Assembly (NCBI RefSeq): GCF_024585265.1
Contig: NZ_CP036533.1
Span: forward strand, 4,783,001 to 4,847,000
Length of the DNA: 64,000 nucleotides
Source of the DNA: Bradyrhizobium sp. WBAH42
GTDB taxonomy: Bacteria > Pseudomonadota > Alphaproteobacteria > Rhizobiales > Xanthobacteraceae
Direction: 5' to 3'
Shown piece after piece: positions 24,556 to 33,446 of the stretch (position 1 is the stretch's first letter; the number at the start of each line of letters is the position of its first letter). A program made the translations under genes and the position numbers. Below the pieces are notes generated by a model that was not told where the DNA came from, did not search any database, and saw only the letters and a list, made by a program, of their open reading frames with translations.

Positions 24556-24726
24556 TCAGCGGAGACCGCCGTTCATCCGCAAGGATCGCACGAAATCGAT
24601 CACTGCCAGCGCCATGACGCTGACAACAATGATGATGAGCGGGATGGCCTTGATCCAGGCCACCAGGATTCCAAGAAACGCCAGGACAAGCGCAAGGCCG
24701 ATGATCCCGGTGATCACGTTGGTCAT
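24556..24726 (-). CDS. Small two-helix membrane protein, 56 aa
   Basis: MTNVITGIIGLALVLAFLGI and IKAIPLIIIVVSVMALAVIDFV give two membrane helices joined by a short loop, ending in the basic tail RSLRMNGGLR. Its ATG overlaps the stop of the amidase gene in an ATGA arrangement, which indicates translational coupling. AAGGAAG precedes the start. As the last gene of a TRAP transporter/amidase operon it could be an accessory membrane subunit; this is inferred from position only. Confidence 0.8.
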   Translation of the reverse strand: MTNVITGIIGLALVLAFLGILVAWIKAIPLIIIVVSVMALAVIDFVRSLRMNGGLR

Positions 24727-26108
24727 CGCATCTTCCTTTTCGCCGCACCGGGAGCCGATTTCGCCCCGGCGCTCGGGACCTTGCACCGAGTGCCACTAGC
24801 CCTGACAAGCCAGTGCGCCGTGCGCAAGAGGCGGGCATCGTTTCCGCGGCGGCCGACAAGCTGAACGCCCAGCGGAAGGCCGGTTTCGGAGCTCATCAAC
24901 GGCAGGCTGATGGCGGGCACGCCGAGATAGGTCCAGAGCGTGCAGAAAATCGGGTTGCCGGTCGTCTCAATTCCGGGCGCCGCGCCGGGGGCTGCGGGCG
25001 TCAGGATGGCGTCGTATTCGTCAAAGATATGGTCCAGCGCCTGATTGAGCGGCGCAATCCCGGACAGTGCGTTGCAATAATCCACCGCGAGATGCGTGCG
25101 GCCGCGCTCGATCGCCTGGCGCAGCCGGGTGCTCAGTCTGTCGCCGCCTCGTTCGTAGTCGCGCCGCAGATTGTGCGCCATGTCGACTTCCATGATGATG
25201 CCATGCATATCGACGGCCTTGGCGAAGCGAGGGCCAAGCTCGACTTCGCTCGACGCGTCACCCAAAATCTCGATGAGCTCGGCAAAGGCATCCCGCGTCA
25301 CCGGCTCGGCCTGATCCCAGACCGGAGAGTGCACGAAGGCAAATCGCGGCGGTAACGGCGGCTCGCTCGCCGCTACGGCGGTGAATGGCGGACACGCAAC
25401 GGGCCGGGTGTCCGGATCCTCCTGGTCGAAGCCGACCAGGACCTCGGCGAGCAGGGCCACGTCCTCGACGCTGCGCCCAAACACGCCGACATGATCGAGC
25501 GTGCGCGACAATTCGAGCGCGCCGCTGCGCGGAATCAGGCCATGCGTGGGCTTGAAGCCGACCACGCCACAGAAGGCGGCAGGACGGATCACGGAGCCGT
25601 TGGTCTGCGAGCCGATGGCACCTGGTGCCATCAGCGCCGCAACGGCCGCGGCGGAGCCCGAGGACGATCCGCCCGGCGTGTGAGCCGTATTGTGCGGATT
25701 TCGCGTCTTGCCGGGATTGTAGTACGCGTATTCGGTGGTCACCGTCTTGCCGAGGATCACGGCTCCTGCCGCCCGCAGACGCGCCACGGCCGCCGCATCG
25801 CGACGCGGCGTGCGTCCGGCCCACAGGTCCGATCCGAATTCCGTCGGCATGTCGCCAGTGTCGAAGATATCCTTGATGCCCAAGGGCACGCCATGCAGCG
25901 GGCCTACGGCCTTGCCGTGCTTGCGATGATCGTCGGCAGCCTCGGCCTGCCGCATCGCGTGGTCGCGATCGAGGAACGCCCACGCATGGATGTCGTGATC
26001 AACCTCATCGATGCGCTTGAGGCAGTCGCCGACAAGTTCCACCGAGCTGAACCGGCCGTCGCGGATGCCGGCCGCAGCTTCGGTGAGACGCAGTGCGCAG
26101 AGACTCAT
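24723..26108 (-). CDS. Amidase-signature family amidase
   Basis: A 461-residue amidase-signature hydrolase. The GGSSSGSAAAVAALMAPGAIGSQTNGS core holds the cis-Ser and the nucleophilic Ser of the Ser-cisSer-Lys triad, and the Lys is in GVPLGIKDIFDTGDMPT near the N-terminus. The C-terminal PAISLPL...GLPLGVQLVGRRGNDARLL box is typical. Such enzymes hydrolyse carboxylic amides. The gene is the fourth in an operon with a complete TRAP transporter, so the imported ligand is probably an amide or the enzyme product is a carried acid. Confidence 0.95.
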   Translation of the reverse strand: MSLCALRLTEAAAGIRDGRFSSVELVGDCLKRIDEVDHDIHAWAFLDRDHAMRQAEAADDHRKHGKAVGPLHGVPLGIKDIFDTGDMPTEFGSDLWAGRTPRRDAAAVARLRAAGAVILGKTVTTEYAYYNPGKTRNPHNTAHTPGGSSSGSAAAVAALMAPGAIGSQTNGSVIRPAAFCGVVGFKPTHGLIPRSGALELSRTLDHVGVFGRSVEDVALLAEVLVGFDQEDPDTRPVACPPFTAVAASEPPLPPRFAFVHSPVWDQAEPVTRDAFAELIEILGDASSEVELGPRFAKAVDMHGIIMEVDMAHNLRRDYERGGDRLSTRLRQAIERGRTHLAVDYCNALSGIAPLNQALDHIFDEYDAILTPAAPGAAPGIETTGNPIFCTLWTYLGVPAISLPLMSSETGLPLGVQLVGRRGNDARLLRTAHWLVRASGTRCKVPSAGAKSAPGAAKRKMR

Positions 26109-26142
26109 CTCGCTTCGTCCTCAATTCTGCGGAAGCTCGTTC

Positions 26143-27666
26143 TCATAGCCGGGACCAGTAGTTCGGCAGCCAAAGCGCCATGCCCGGAAAGATGTACATG
26201 AGCACCATGAACGCCACCACGATCCAGATGTAGGGCATCACGCCCGAGAAGATCTGGTTGATCGTTACGTGCGATGGCGCGACACCCTTCAGGTAGAACG
26301 GTGCCATTGCCACCGGCGGCGACAGGAACGAAGTCTGCAGGTTCAACGCGACCATGACGCCGAAGAACAGCGGATCGATGCCGAACTGCTTCAGGAGCGG
26401 CAGGAAGATCGGCAAGAAGATGATGATGATCTCCGTCCATTCCAGTGGCCAGCCAAGCAAGAAGATGATCAGCTGGGCCACCAGCATGAACTGCCACGCC
26501 GAAAGGCCGAGGCCGACGACAAATTGCTCGATATAGGCCTGCCCTCCCAGCAACGCGAATGCCGAGGAGAAGATCGCCGAGCCGACGAACAGCCAGCAGA
26601 CCATTGCCGTGGTGCGGGCGGTGAGGAAAACCGACTCCCGCAGTTTATCCATGGTAAACGCGTTGTTCGGAAGCAGCGCGCACATGACGAGGATCGTCAG
26701 GGCCGCGGCGGCGATAGGGACTGCGTTCAAGCGCGGCAGGCCGAAGTAGCGAACGCCGATCAGCCAGACGACAACGGCCGTCATGATCACGGCGTAGCTG
26801 CGCAGGATGAGCAGGTTGTGGCGCTTGGAATAGTCAGCGCCATAGCCGATCGCGAGCAGCAGCGCGCCGAAGGCGCCGATCGCCGCCGATTCGGTAGGAG
26901 TGGCCAGTCCTGCAAAGATCACCGCGAGCACGACGAAAGTCAGGATCGTCAGCGGCATGAACGATACCAGCACTTCGTAAAGCACGGTGCCAAGCGGCGC
27001 GCTACGCTCCTCCTTCGGCAATTTCGGCGCGAGCTCCGGTTTCCACGTCGCAAGTGCCATGATGTAGACGAGGTAGGCGGCGGTCAGGCCGAAGCCGGGA
27101 ATGAAGGCGGCAAGATAGAGCTTGATGGGAGAAATGCCTGCGGTTGCGGCATACAGGATCAGCATCACGCTCGGCGGAATCAGGATGCCCAGGGTGCCGC
27201 CGGCGCAGATGACGCCCGACGCCAGCTTGTTGTCATAGCCTGCGCGCAGCATTGCCGGCATCGCCAGCAGGCCCATCAACACGACCACCGCACCGACGAT
27301 TCCGGAGGCAATGCCCCATAGGGCGCATACCACCATGGTCGCAAGGGCAAGCGAGCCGGGCAGACCGCCGATCGCAAGCTGGAGGGCGCGGAACATGCGA
27401 TCGAGAATATTCGCCCGGTCAATGATGTAGCCCATGAAGGTGAAGACCGGGACCGAGATCAGGACGTCGTTCGACGAAACCTCGAAGGCCTTCTGCACCA
27501 GCAGCGTAAATACGCGATTGGACGTGAGCTCCTGGCCTGGCACGTAGTAGGCGTAGAAACCGAAGCTGACGCCCATCGCCATCAGCGTAAAGGCGATCGG
27601 GAATCCCAGCACGATCAGAAAGATGAAGATGATCAGCATCGAAATGCCGAGTTGGGGATCGGTCAT
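26143..27666 (-). CDS. TRAP transporter large permease subunit (DctM type)
   Basis: A 507-residue polytopic membrane protein with about 12 helices, including the substrate-gate stretch SGVICAGGTLGILIPPSVMLILYA and the DctM hallmark GIASGIVGAVVVLMGLLAMPAML. It forms the transport channel that imports an organic acid-like ligand with Na+ together with the small subunit and the periplasmic receptor encoded upstream. It is somewhat longer than the typical 430 residues because of an insert after helix 6, a feature of one TRAP subgroup. Its start overlaps the small-subunit stop (ATGA). Confidence 0.95.
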   Translation of the reverse strand: MTDPQLGISMLIIFIFLIVLGFPIAFTLMAMGVSFGFYAYYVPGQELTSNRVFTLLVQKAFEVSSNDVLISVPVFTFMGYIIDRANILDRMFRALQLAIGGLPGSLALATMVVCALWGIASGIVGAVVVLMGLLAMPAMLRAGYDNKLASGVICAGGTLGILIPPSVMLILYAATAGISPIKLYLAAFIPGFGLTAAYLVYIMALATWKPELAPKLPKEERSAPLGTVLYEVLVSFMPLTILTFVVLAVIFAGLATPTESAAIGAFGALLLAIGYGADYSKRHNLLILRSYAVIMTAVVVWLIGVRYFGLPRLNAVPIAAAALTILVMCALLPNNAFTMDKLRESVFLTARTTAMVCWLFVGSAIFSSAFALLGGQAYIEQFVVGLGLSAWQFMLVAQLIIFLLGWPLEWTEIIIIFLPIFLPLLKQFGIDPLFFGVMVALNLQTSFLSPPVAMAPFYLKGVAPSHVTINQIFSGVMPYIWIVVAFMVLMYIFPGMALWLPNYWSRL

Positions 27667-28277
27667 GCCGAGCCCCCTGTGCGGACGGACGGAGCCTGCC
27701 GGTCATGCTCGGCCAGATATTGCTGTTGGTGCAGGATGACCGTTTCCATTTCCTCGACGTCATGCAGTCGCTGAGGCCATTGGCCGTCGCGGATACAAAG
27801 GATGCATCGGATGATCTCGGCGACGCCCTGGATCAGGAGCAGCGTGCCGGCGAGGGGGATCAGTGCCTTGAGCGGAAAGACCGGGATGCCAGCCGGACTG
27901 AAGACGCTCACTTCGCGAAAGCGAACCGACATCGAGGCGTAGTTGAAGCCAGCATAGACCAGCGCGAGAACGCCCGGAAGAAAGAACAGGACGAAAAGAA
28001 CGAGATCGATCGTCGCCTGGGTGCGTGGCGCCCACGTCCTGTAGATGAAATCGCAGCGCACGTGATTGTTGCGCGCCAGCGCATAGGCACCCGACATCAG
28101 GAAGAGACCGCCATAGGTGATGTAGCTGAAATCGAAAGCCCATGTGGTGGGTGCGTTCAAGGCATAGCGGACGAAGACCTCGTAGGTTACCGACATGCTG
28201 AGAATGAGGATCAGCCAGGCGAATGCCTTGCCGACCCAGGTGCTGAGTTCGTCGATGAAGAAGAGGAAATTTCTCAT
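27663..28277 (-). CDS. TRAP transporter small permease subunit (DctQ type)
   Basis: A 204-residue membrane protein with four helices: a first helix around FAWLILILSMSVTYEVFVRYALNAPTTWAFDFS, then ITYGGLFLMSGAYAL, DLVLFVLFFLPGVLALVYAGFN and LIPLAGTLLLIQGVAEIIRCI. The E-V-x-x-R-Y box after helix 1 is a DctQ signature. I start at the ATG at 28277; 27 upstream codons are open but lack membrane or family character. It overlaps the large subunit gene by four bases. Confidence 0.92.
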   Translation of the reverse strand: MRNFLFFIDELSTWVGKAFAWLILILSMSVTYEVFVRYALNAPTTWAFDFSYITYGGLFLMSGAYALARNNHVRCDFIYRTWAPRTQATIDLVLFVLFFLPGVLALVYAGFNYASMSVRFREVSVFSPAGIPVFPLKALIPLAGTLLLIQGVAEIIRCILCIRDGQWPQRLHDVEEMETVILHQQQYLAEHDRQAPSVRTGGSA

Positions 28278-28397
28278 GCGAGCTTGGCCCGCGGCGAGTA
28301 GCACATCCGGATGTCCCCCAACCAATTTGGTGCCCGGGCGGCGCTTGCACAGCGCCACCCGTCATCATGCAGCGTCAGTGCTGCGCCGCCGAGGTCG

Positions 28398-29525
28398 TCA
28401 CGCCTTGAGAACCCCCGGGAAGTGATGCTCGAAGGCGCCGCGGTAGTCCGTCGCGTTGTTCATGTTGTAGTAGACCACGCGGCGCACCCATTCCTTCTGC
28501 GAGTCCATGACCTTCTTCATGAACGGATCCGAGCCGAGCTGGGCGATCAGACCGTCCCACGCCTTGATCTGGGCGTCGAACACCGACTTCGGCGTCCGCT
28601 GGACGTTGACCTTGTCTTTGTTGATCAGCTCCTGCAGGTCCTTCGAATAGTAATCCATGGCTTTCCATTCGTTGGCGGAGGACACGGCTTCGGCGGCGTA
28701 TTGCAGGATCGCCTGCTGTTCTTTCGGCAGCGCGTTGAACTTCGTCCGGTTGAACATGATCTCGAAATATTCGGTCGCCTGATGATGGCTGCCCATCATG
28801 TAGTTCTTGGCGACATCCTGCGCGCCGAAGCGCCGGTCGGAGGTCGGATTGTTGAACTCGAACCCGTCGATCACGCCACGCTCCATCGCGGGCACGATCT
28901 CGCCACCGGGCAGCTGCGCGACGGATGCACCCATCGCCTGGAAGAGGTCGGCGGCCAGGCCCACCGTGCGATACTTCAAACCCTTGAGGTCATCGGCGCT
29001 GGTGATGGGCTTCTTGAACCAGCCGAGCGGCTGGGTCGGCATCGGCATGGCGAAGAAGCTCTTGATGTTGACGTTCATGATCTTGGTCTGGAGCTCCTCG
29101 AACAGCTCCTTGCCTCCGCCGTTGTGGATCCAGCCGAGGCCTTCGTTGGCGTTGAAGCCGAACACCGGGCCGGTACCGAACAGCGAGGCGGCCTTGTGCT
29201 TGCCGTACCAGTAGACAGTGACCGTGTGTGCAGCGTCGAGCTGGCCGCCATGAACGCCATCGAAGACCTGGAACGGGTGCACGACCGAACCGCCGACGAG
29301 ATAGTCGATGCGCAGCCGACCTCCGGCCATCTCGTTGACGCGCTTCACATAATCCTCGGCCATCTCGTTGAAGACATCGGCCTTGCCCCACGAGCCCTGC
29401 ATCTTCAGGGCCACCGTTTGCGCCCGACTGACTTGCGGCATGGCAACGGTGGCGGCGCCGGCCGCGCCGGCCGTCAGCAAGAATTTGCGACGAGTGGATC
29501 TGGTCTTCTCAGCCTTTGAGCTCAT
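28398..29525 (-). CDS. TRAP transporter substrate-binding protein, Tat-exported
   Basis: A 375-residue periplasmic receptor (DctP/TakP class). The N-terminus STRRKFLLTAGAAGAATVAM is a twin-arginine signal, implying export after folding. Landmarks of the family follow: MQGSWGKADVFNEMAEDYVKRV, LKGLKYRTVGLAADLFQAMGA, and AMERGVIDGFEFNNPTSD, whose conserved Arg (KYRT) normally holds the ligand carboxylate. GGAGGGACGTCC before the ATG gives a strong start. First gene of an operon with DctQ, DctM, amidase and a small membrane protein. Confidence 0.95.
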   Translation of the reverse strand: MSSKAEKTRSTRRKFLLTAGAAGAATVAMPQVSRAQTVALKMQGSWGKADVFNEMAEDYVKRVNEMAGGRLRIDYLVGGSVVHPFQVFDGVHGGQLDAAHTVTVYWYGKHKAASLFGTGPVFGFNANEGLGWIHNGGGKELFEELQTKIMNVNIKSFFAMPMPTQPLGWFKKPITSADDLKGLKYRTVGLAADLFQAMGASVAQLPGGEIVPAMERGVIDGFEFNNPTSDRRFGAQDVAKNYMMGSHHQATEYFEIMFNRTKFNALPKEQQAILQYAAEAVSSANEWKAMDYYSKDLQELINKDKVNVQRTPKSVFDAQIKAWDGLIAQLGSDPFMKKVMDSQKEWVRRVVYYNMNNATDYRGAFEHHFPGVLKA

Positions 29526-29769
29526 GGACGTCCCTCCCTGGCGGCCTGGTTGTTCGAACGCGCTTCAGCGCGCTTGTCGTTGTTAACCGCTGGAGGTATG
29601 CCGCATTCCAGCGACTTTGATCACAGTTTGGACGCATGGCCGGCGTCCGACAAGCGCACCGGTGTCGCACAATTGGTCTTAGGCGGCTCCATTTGATCTG
29701 TTGGCAGCCGATATCCTCGCGCTTGTCGCAGCGCAGCAAAGATGCAGCCGGACGTCCGCCATTGGCGCG

Positions 29770-29912
29770 GCCGGCGAAAGGCGAGAACCCCCGCGTTCGG
29801 CGGCCTCGAGGTCGGCATCGGATTTTCAGGAACCTGCAATGAAGACAGCGGCGAGCTCGAAGGCATCGCGCTCGCGGGGAAGCGAGGCTTGCGCCTGACA
29901 GCCTCGCTCACG
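29770..29912 (+). pseudogene. Short 3' fragment of the GrlR-like gene
   Basis: From GCCGGCGAAAGGCGAG onward the DNA matches 18570-18716 closely and encodes FGGLEVGIGFSGTCNEDSGELEG and AGKRGLRLTASL, then leaves the family sequence before the usual stop. An extra C in the CCCCCGCG stretch shifts the frame relative to the parent. It is the shortest of three copies sharing the same 3' part. Confidence 0.7.
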
Positions 29913-30050
29913 GCAAATCAGGTCCAGCACGCGCTGGGGCACGCTGGGCGCATTAAAGGCCGAAAGTCGATAGGCGACTTTCGGAGGCGCAAGGCTGAAG
30001 AAGCAGTACTTCTTTGCGCTAGCCGTTTTTCAGCGCACGAGACCGCGGCG

Positions 30051-30389
30051 CTAAATTCGTCTGCCGCCTTTGAGCGAAGACCGCTCGATCAAGAAGTCGT
30101 CTAATTTCCGGCCGCATCGAAGCTGCGGTTGCAGCCAGCGAGGTGGCCTACCGCGACCCGACCACGTTTCTGCGGGGTTGTTCGGATTACGATATTTGGG
30201 CCGGACCGGCGGGTAGGGACGACGCTTACGATCGAACCGTATGGTCTCGTTGGCGAGTCCAATCTTGTGGAGCCGTTCCTCCAATCGTGCTTTTTGCACC
30301 AGGATTTTCTCAGTAAGGCTGGCCGTAACCTGCTGGTGAACTATCCAGAGCTCGTCAAGCGAGAGCGAGTTGAATTGCGCGGCATTCAT
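30051..30389 (-). CDS. H-NS family nucleoid protein
   Basis: A 112-residue H-NS-like protein. The N-terminal helix FNSLSLDELWIVHQQVTASLTEKILVQKARLEERLHKIG drives oligomerisation; after a basic linker (FDRKRRPYPPVRPKYRNP) comes the DNA-binding element ETWSGRGRPPRWLQPQL with the Q/RGR-type loop that reads AT-rich minor grooves. Such proteins silence horizontally acquired DNA, which fits its place in an AT-rich, fragment-laden stretch. I start at ATG 30389. The gene at 19.6 kb encodes only the first part of such a protein. Confidence 0.88.
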   Translation of the reverse strand: MNAAQFNSLSLDELWIVHQQVTASLTEKILVQKARLEERLHKIGLANETIRFDRKRRPYPPVRPKYRNPNNPAETWSGRGRPPRWLQPQLRCGRKLDDFLIERSSLKGGRRI

Positions 30390-30753
30390 GGCACAGATCC
30401 GGTTCTGGTGAGAAGGCCAGTCACACAAGCCGTAAAATGAAGGGACAGACAACCCGACATTTAAAAATTAGCCGTACAATCCACATTAAAGTGCGAGGTA
30501 GCAGGGAGAAAGGCGCGACGGCGGTTATATCGTGGCGGAACATTTAATTGGGTGAGGACAAGGACGCGGGCGACGCTCGGCGCTCGCGGGTGGCTCGATT
30601 TCGTCGCTTTTGCAGCCTGCTAGAGCTGGACCGACCTATTAATTTGGATAGCCGAGCGCAAAATTAATCATCGCATCGCCCAATTTAAGCCGCATGAGAG
30701 CCCATCTTGCCGCGAAGGCTTGTGCCGGATGGGGGCAACACCGGGAGTTTTCG
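30390..30753. other. Gene-free AT-rich spacer
   Basis: No supported gene. The GC content drops locally (for example 30456-30490 and 30633-30670), and the stretch must hold the divergent promoters of the H-NS gene and the signal-peptide protein that follows. No clear -35/-10 pair is claimed. Confidence 0.4.
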
Positions 30754-31497
30754 ATGTCCGGTCATTTGCGATTCTGCTTTGCCAGTTTGGTTCTTGTTGG
30801 AGCTGTTTCGGCGGCACCTGCGTCCGCCAATCCCATCACCGACCTGTTCAATACTGGTCCTCGCGAGCCCGCTGCAACGTCGCCGGTGCAACCAGAATGC
30901 TTGCTGCGGCCCGGCAACTCGTCTGGCCCACGCCAGCGCTGGATGTATCGGCGGGACGGCCATCGCAAGTGCTGGTTCCTGGCCGAGGGCATCGCAGTCG
31001 TGCGAAAGTCGGTTCGTGATCGCGCGGCGAAAGGCGGCGCCAGTCCCGACAGGAATGAGGCTGGGCGGCACAGGCAAAGCCCGGTGATTGATGCGCGCGC
31101 GGAGTTACCGAGGTCGGCACCGGCCGAGGGGACTTCGGCGACGCCGCCGGCGCTCGAACTCAAGGTAGCTGATGCCGCTTCGGAGCTCAGTACGCGCGCC
31201 GCCCCGACCTGGGCGGCTTCCATCGCGGAGCTCGCTGCGCCCGAACATTCAGTGCCTGGCCAAGCCGATGTAAAGCAGCCTCTCGCGGCGGGGCCCGTCG
31301 CTGACGCAGGGCCTTCGTCGAATCCGCCGGCTATCGCGATCAGCGTGGTCGAGGAGGAGCGGAGCTCGGCGCTGCCCTGGTTAGGCGTGCTGCTGATGGC
31401 GCTGGGGGGCCTGTCAGTCTTAAGCTCGAGCCGCATACTTCGGGACGCGGTGCGATTGCGCCCACCGAGAGTGCGATACGCCGGGCACGTTACCTGA
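30754..31497 (+). CDS. Exported protein with C-terminal membrane anchor, 247 aa
   Basis: ATG 30754 follows GGGAG. The product has a signal peptide (about residues 1-27, VSAAPASAN), then a short conserved module CLLRPGNSSGPRQRWMYRRDGHRKCWFLAEG with two cysteines. A low-complexity Ala/Pro-rich linker of about 120 residues follows, and then one membrane helix (LPWLGVLLMALGGLSVLSS) before a basic tail. The RRDGHRKCWF module recurs in hypothetical proteins of Bradyrhizobium as I recall. It is probably anchored with the module in the periplasm; the role is unknown. Confidence 0.7.
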   Translation: MSGHLRFCFASLVLVGAVSAAPASANPITDLFNTGPREPAATSPVQPECLLRPGNSSGPRQRWMYRRDGHRKCWFLAEGIAVVRKSVRDRAAKGGASPDRNEAGRHRQSPVIDARAELPRSAPAEGTSATPPALELKVADAASELSTRAAPTWAASIAELAAPEHSVPGQADVKQPLAAGPVADAGPSSNPPAIAISVVEEERSSALPWLGVLLMALGGLSVLSSSRILRDAVRLRPPRVRYAGHVT

Positions 31498-32519
31498 CGC
31501 GCCGTCACGAGATCCATGAATTCAGGAGTTCGAAGTCGAACGGGAATCCGTACGACCGCTCCATCCTGAATAGACGGCGGATCTCGCCGCCGAGTTAGCT
31601 TGCGGCCCTTGCTCCGCGACCTAGTCCGACACGCCGCCTTCTGAGTGTTCTGGCCTCTACGCGTCGGAGCTTGCTTCGAAGCTTTTCAACCTCTCTAAGC
31701 TCCGCCACGAGTGCGTGGAGTCGCTCGCTCAAAACAGCACAAGTATAAACTTGACGCATACTGGACATGGCACGCCTCGAGGCAGTTCATAAAAAGAGAA
31801 AAGACAAAATTCAGCCGGCCGAAGTTCAGTGAGTCAGAGCAGTGGCCGCCAAATGTTCCCAATACTCCGCCTCTGCGAGCAGCTTCCAGCTTCTCTCGGG
31901 ATAGCGCGCGGCACTCTGTCGGCAAAGCAACGCCATTGCGCGAAACCGGCGGGCAACTTCCATTCCAACCTCCCATTATATTTTGTTTTCAACATATTGT
32001 TTAATGTTGTGCTGGAGTCATCATCATTATCGGTCATAATCAAAATTATCGTTTAAGGGCAGTCAACTAGGGTTCCTCAGGCGAATTAACGGGCATTTGT
32101 TTCGGTTCGGAGTTCAGATCGGTTTCGAATGCGACGTGCTGCGTTCGCGTTGCGAGTTGAAGCGCCTCGCCACGCGATTGTGCGCTCGTCAGGAGCCTGT
32201 GGCGCAACAACACAATTGTGTTTGATCAGAATATCGGTCGGGTCTGCGCGAGTTCTCAGACAGCGGCGAGGCGAGGAGAGTGGGACCTCAGGTCGGGCAC
32301 CGGAACAAAGTACTCCAAATTAGCCGACCCTCGTCAGCTCAATGCCACGCCGCCAGAGCGGCCCTGGCCAGAAGCCTCCCGAAAATCCCGAGTCCGGAGG
32401 TTTGCGGAAGCGTTCCACTGCTCCATGGCCTGAAACCATTTGGACAGCGAAATCGGAGACTTTGACACGCGCGAGCCGTTTGACTTGGACCTGCGAGGGA
32501 TCCAATCGCAAGCCCAACC
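31498..32519. other. Roughly 1-kb gene-poor stretch
   Basis: No gene larger than about 45 codons can be supported. Frames on both strands have atypical composition and no ribosome site. The segment 31970-32060 is strongly AT-rich (for example TATTTTGTTTTCAACATATT), the kind of DNA bound by H-NS-like proteins. One short basic coiled-coil frame on the minus strand is listed separately. Confidence 0.4.
31595..31732 (-). CDS. Possible small basic coiled-coil ORF, 45 aa
   Basis: A TTG-started frame encodes MSERLHALVAELREVEKLRSK followed by LRRVEARTLRRRRVGLGRGA. The heptad-like EL-x-x-VEKLRSKLRRVE part resembles the coiled coil of the 73-residue protein at 20.2 kb (LAELEALRVRVLEAE). No ribosome site is seen, so it may be a remnant rather than an active gene. 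Confidence 0.25.
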   Translation of the reverse strand: MSERLHALVAELREVEKLRSKLRRVEARTLRRRRVGLGRGARAAS

Positions 32520-32606
32520 TCACGAACGCATGGCGTCGATCGCATGGGCGATTAGGACCGCTGCACTGACGCCGATGAGAACGACGAGCAAAAGAGTGAA
32601 TAACAC
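32520..32606 (-). CDS. Tiny membrane protein, 28 aa
   Basis: GTG start with GGAGG 5 bases upstream, a textbook initiation site. The product is a single hydrophobic helix (LFTLLLVVLIGVSAAVLI) followed by AHAIDAMRS. The combination of a perfect ribosome site and a clean transmembrane helix in otherwise gene-free DNA argues that it is real. The role is unknown; single-helix peptides include toxins and transporter regulators. Confidence 0.5.
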   Translation of the reverse strand: MLFTLLLVVLIGVSAAVLIAHAIDAMRS

Positions 32607-32729
32607 GTTCGCCTCCAATGTCTGGAATTGAACGCGCTCATTCGTGCACAGTCAAAATCAACCGGCCGAGATTATTAATTTCGGCTTTGGGCTGAGGATT
32701 CACGGTAACGCTTGCGTCCGTTGTCGGCC

Positions 32730-32831
32730 CTATCGATGGAATGCCATGAACAGAAGAACCCCGACAACGCACGCCGCGAGTGAGAGCAAGTAAATACCCA
32801 CGGCAATCCCCGACTCATCACAAATCAGCAT
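32730..32831 (-). CDS. Possible tiny membrane protein, 33 aa
   Basis: The frame encodes MLICDESG followed by a strong hydrophobic helix (IAVGIYLLSLAACVVGVLLF) and ends MAFHR. It lies upstream of and on the same strand as the 28-residue membrane ORF. There is no clear ribosome site, so support is weaker. Confidence 0.35.
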   Translation of the reverse strand: MLICDESGIAVGIYLLSLAACVVGVLLFMAFHR

Positions 32832-32995
32832 TTAGATTGGAACTCGCATCATTGCGCGGGTCAAGTGCGAGCGGCTCAACAAATTATTTAATCAATTAAA
32901 TAATGCCGAAGTCAGCCGGATGTGATTTAATTGCAGGTCCCGACGTCGCGCGAGAAAGCGCATTTTAGGTTGGCTTCTTCATTCGGAGTCTCGCC

Positions 32996-33346
32996 ATGAT
33001 CGAACGTCGTGCAATGAAGCGGATAGCGATCAACCGGGCGGCGCGGCTGTCATTCGGTGAAATCATTGGGACTCATCCCTGCATGGTGCGGGACATCAGC
33101 GCCTTGGGAGCCTGCATCTCCACGCCGTACTACATATTCGCGAACGAATTTGCGCTGTCGTTCGACAGTCACTCCGGGATATTCGTCTGTCGCGTTGTGT
33201 GGAGGAAGGAGACGCTTTGCGGGGTCCGCTTTCTTCTGCGACACTGCTCGCCGAACTTAGAGAATGATTCCAGCATCACTGCACTCGCAGCGCGACTTGG
33301 CCCCCGGATGGTGTGCGGCAATGGGCCCGTTTCCGCTCACCTTTAG
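32996..33346 (+). CDS. PilZ-domain protein, 116 aa
   Basis: ATG 32996 has GGAG 8 bases upstream. The protein is one PilZ barrel: MIERRAMKRIAINRAARLSFG supplies the basic RxxxR-type loop, and MVRDISALGACIS is the D-x-S-x-x-G motif that contacts cyclic di-GMP. Later strands include FVCRVVWRKETLCGVRFL. Stand-alone PilZ proteins relay cyclic di-GMP to partner proteins. The basic loop is slightly irregular, so ligand binding is likely but not certain. No partner gene is adjacent. Confidence 0.78.
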   Translation: MIERRAMKRIAINRAARLSFGEIIGTHPCMVRDISALGACISTPYYIFANEFALSFDSHSGIFVCRVVWRKETLCGVRFLLRHCSPNLENDSSITALAARLGPRMVCGNGPVSAHL

Positions 33347-33446
33347 CGTTGCGCTGCACAGCACGCCTCTTTCGGACTTGAGAAGGCTTAGTCTCGATCA
33401 ATCGTCCCAAGGCGCCGCTCGTGACCACGGCGGATATTCGGCTCCG

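Noticed and set aside
31695..32004. Opposing frames of 93 and 97 codons
   Set aside because: Neither has a ribosome site, domain or coding composition; they overlap each other in AT-rich intergenic DNA.
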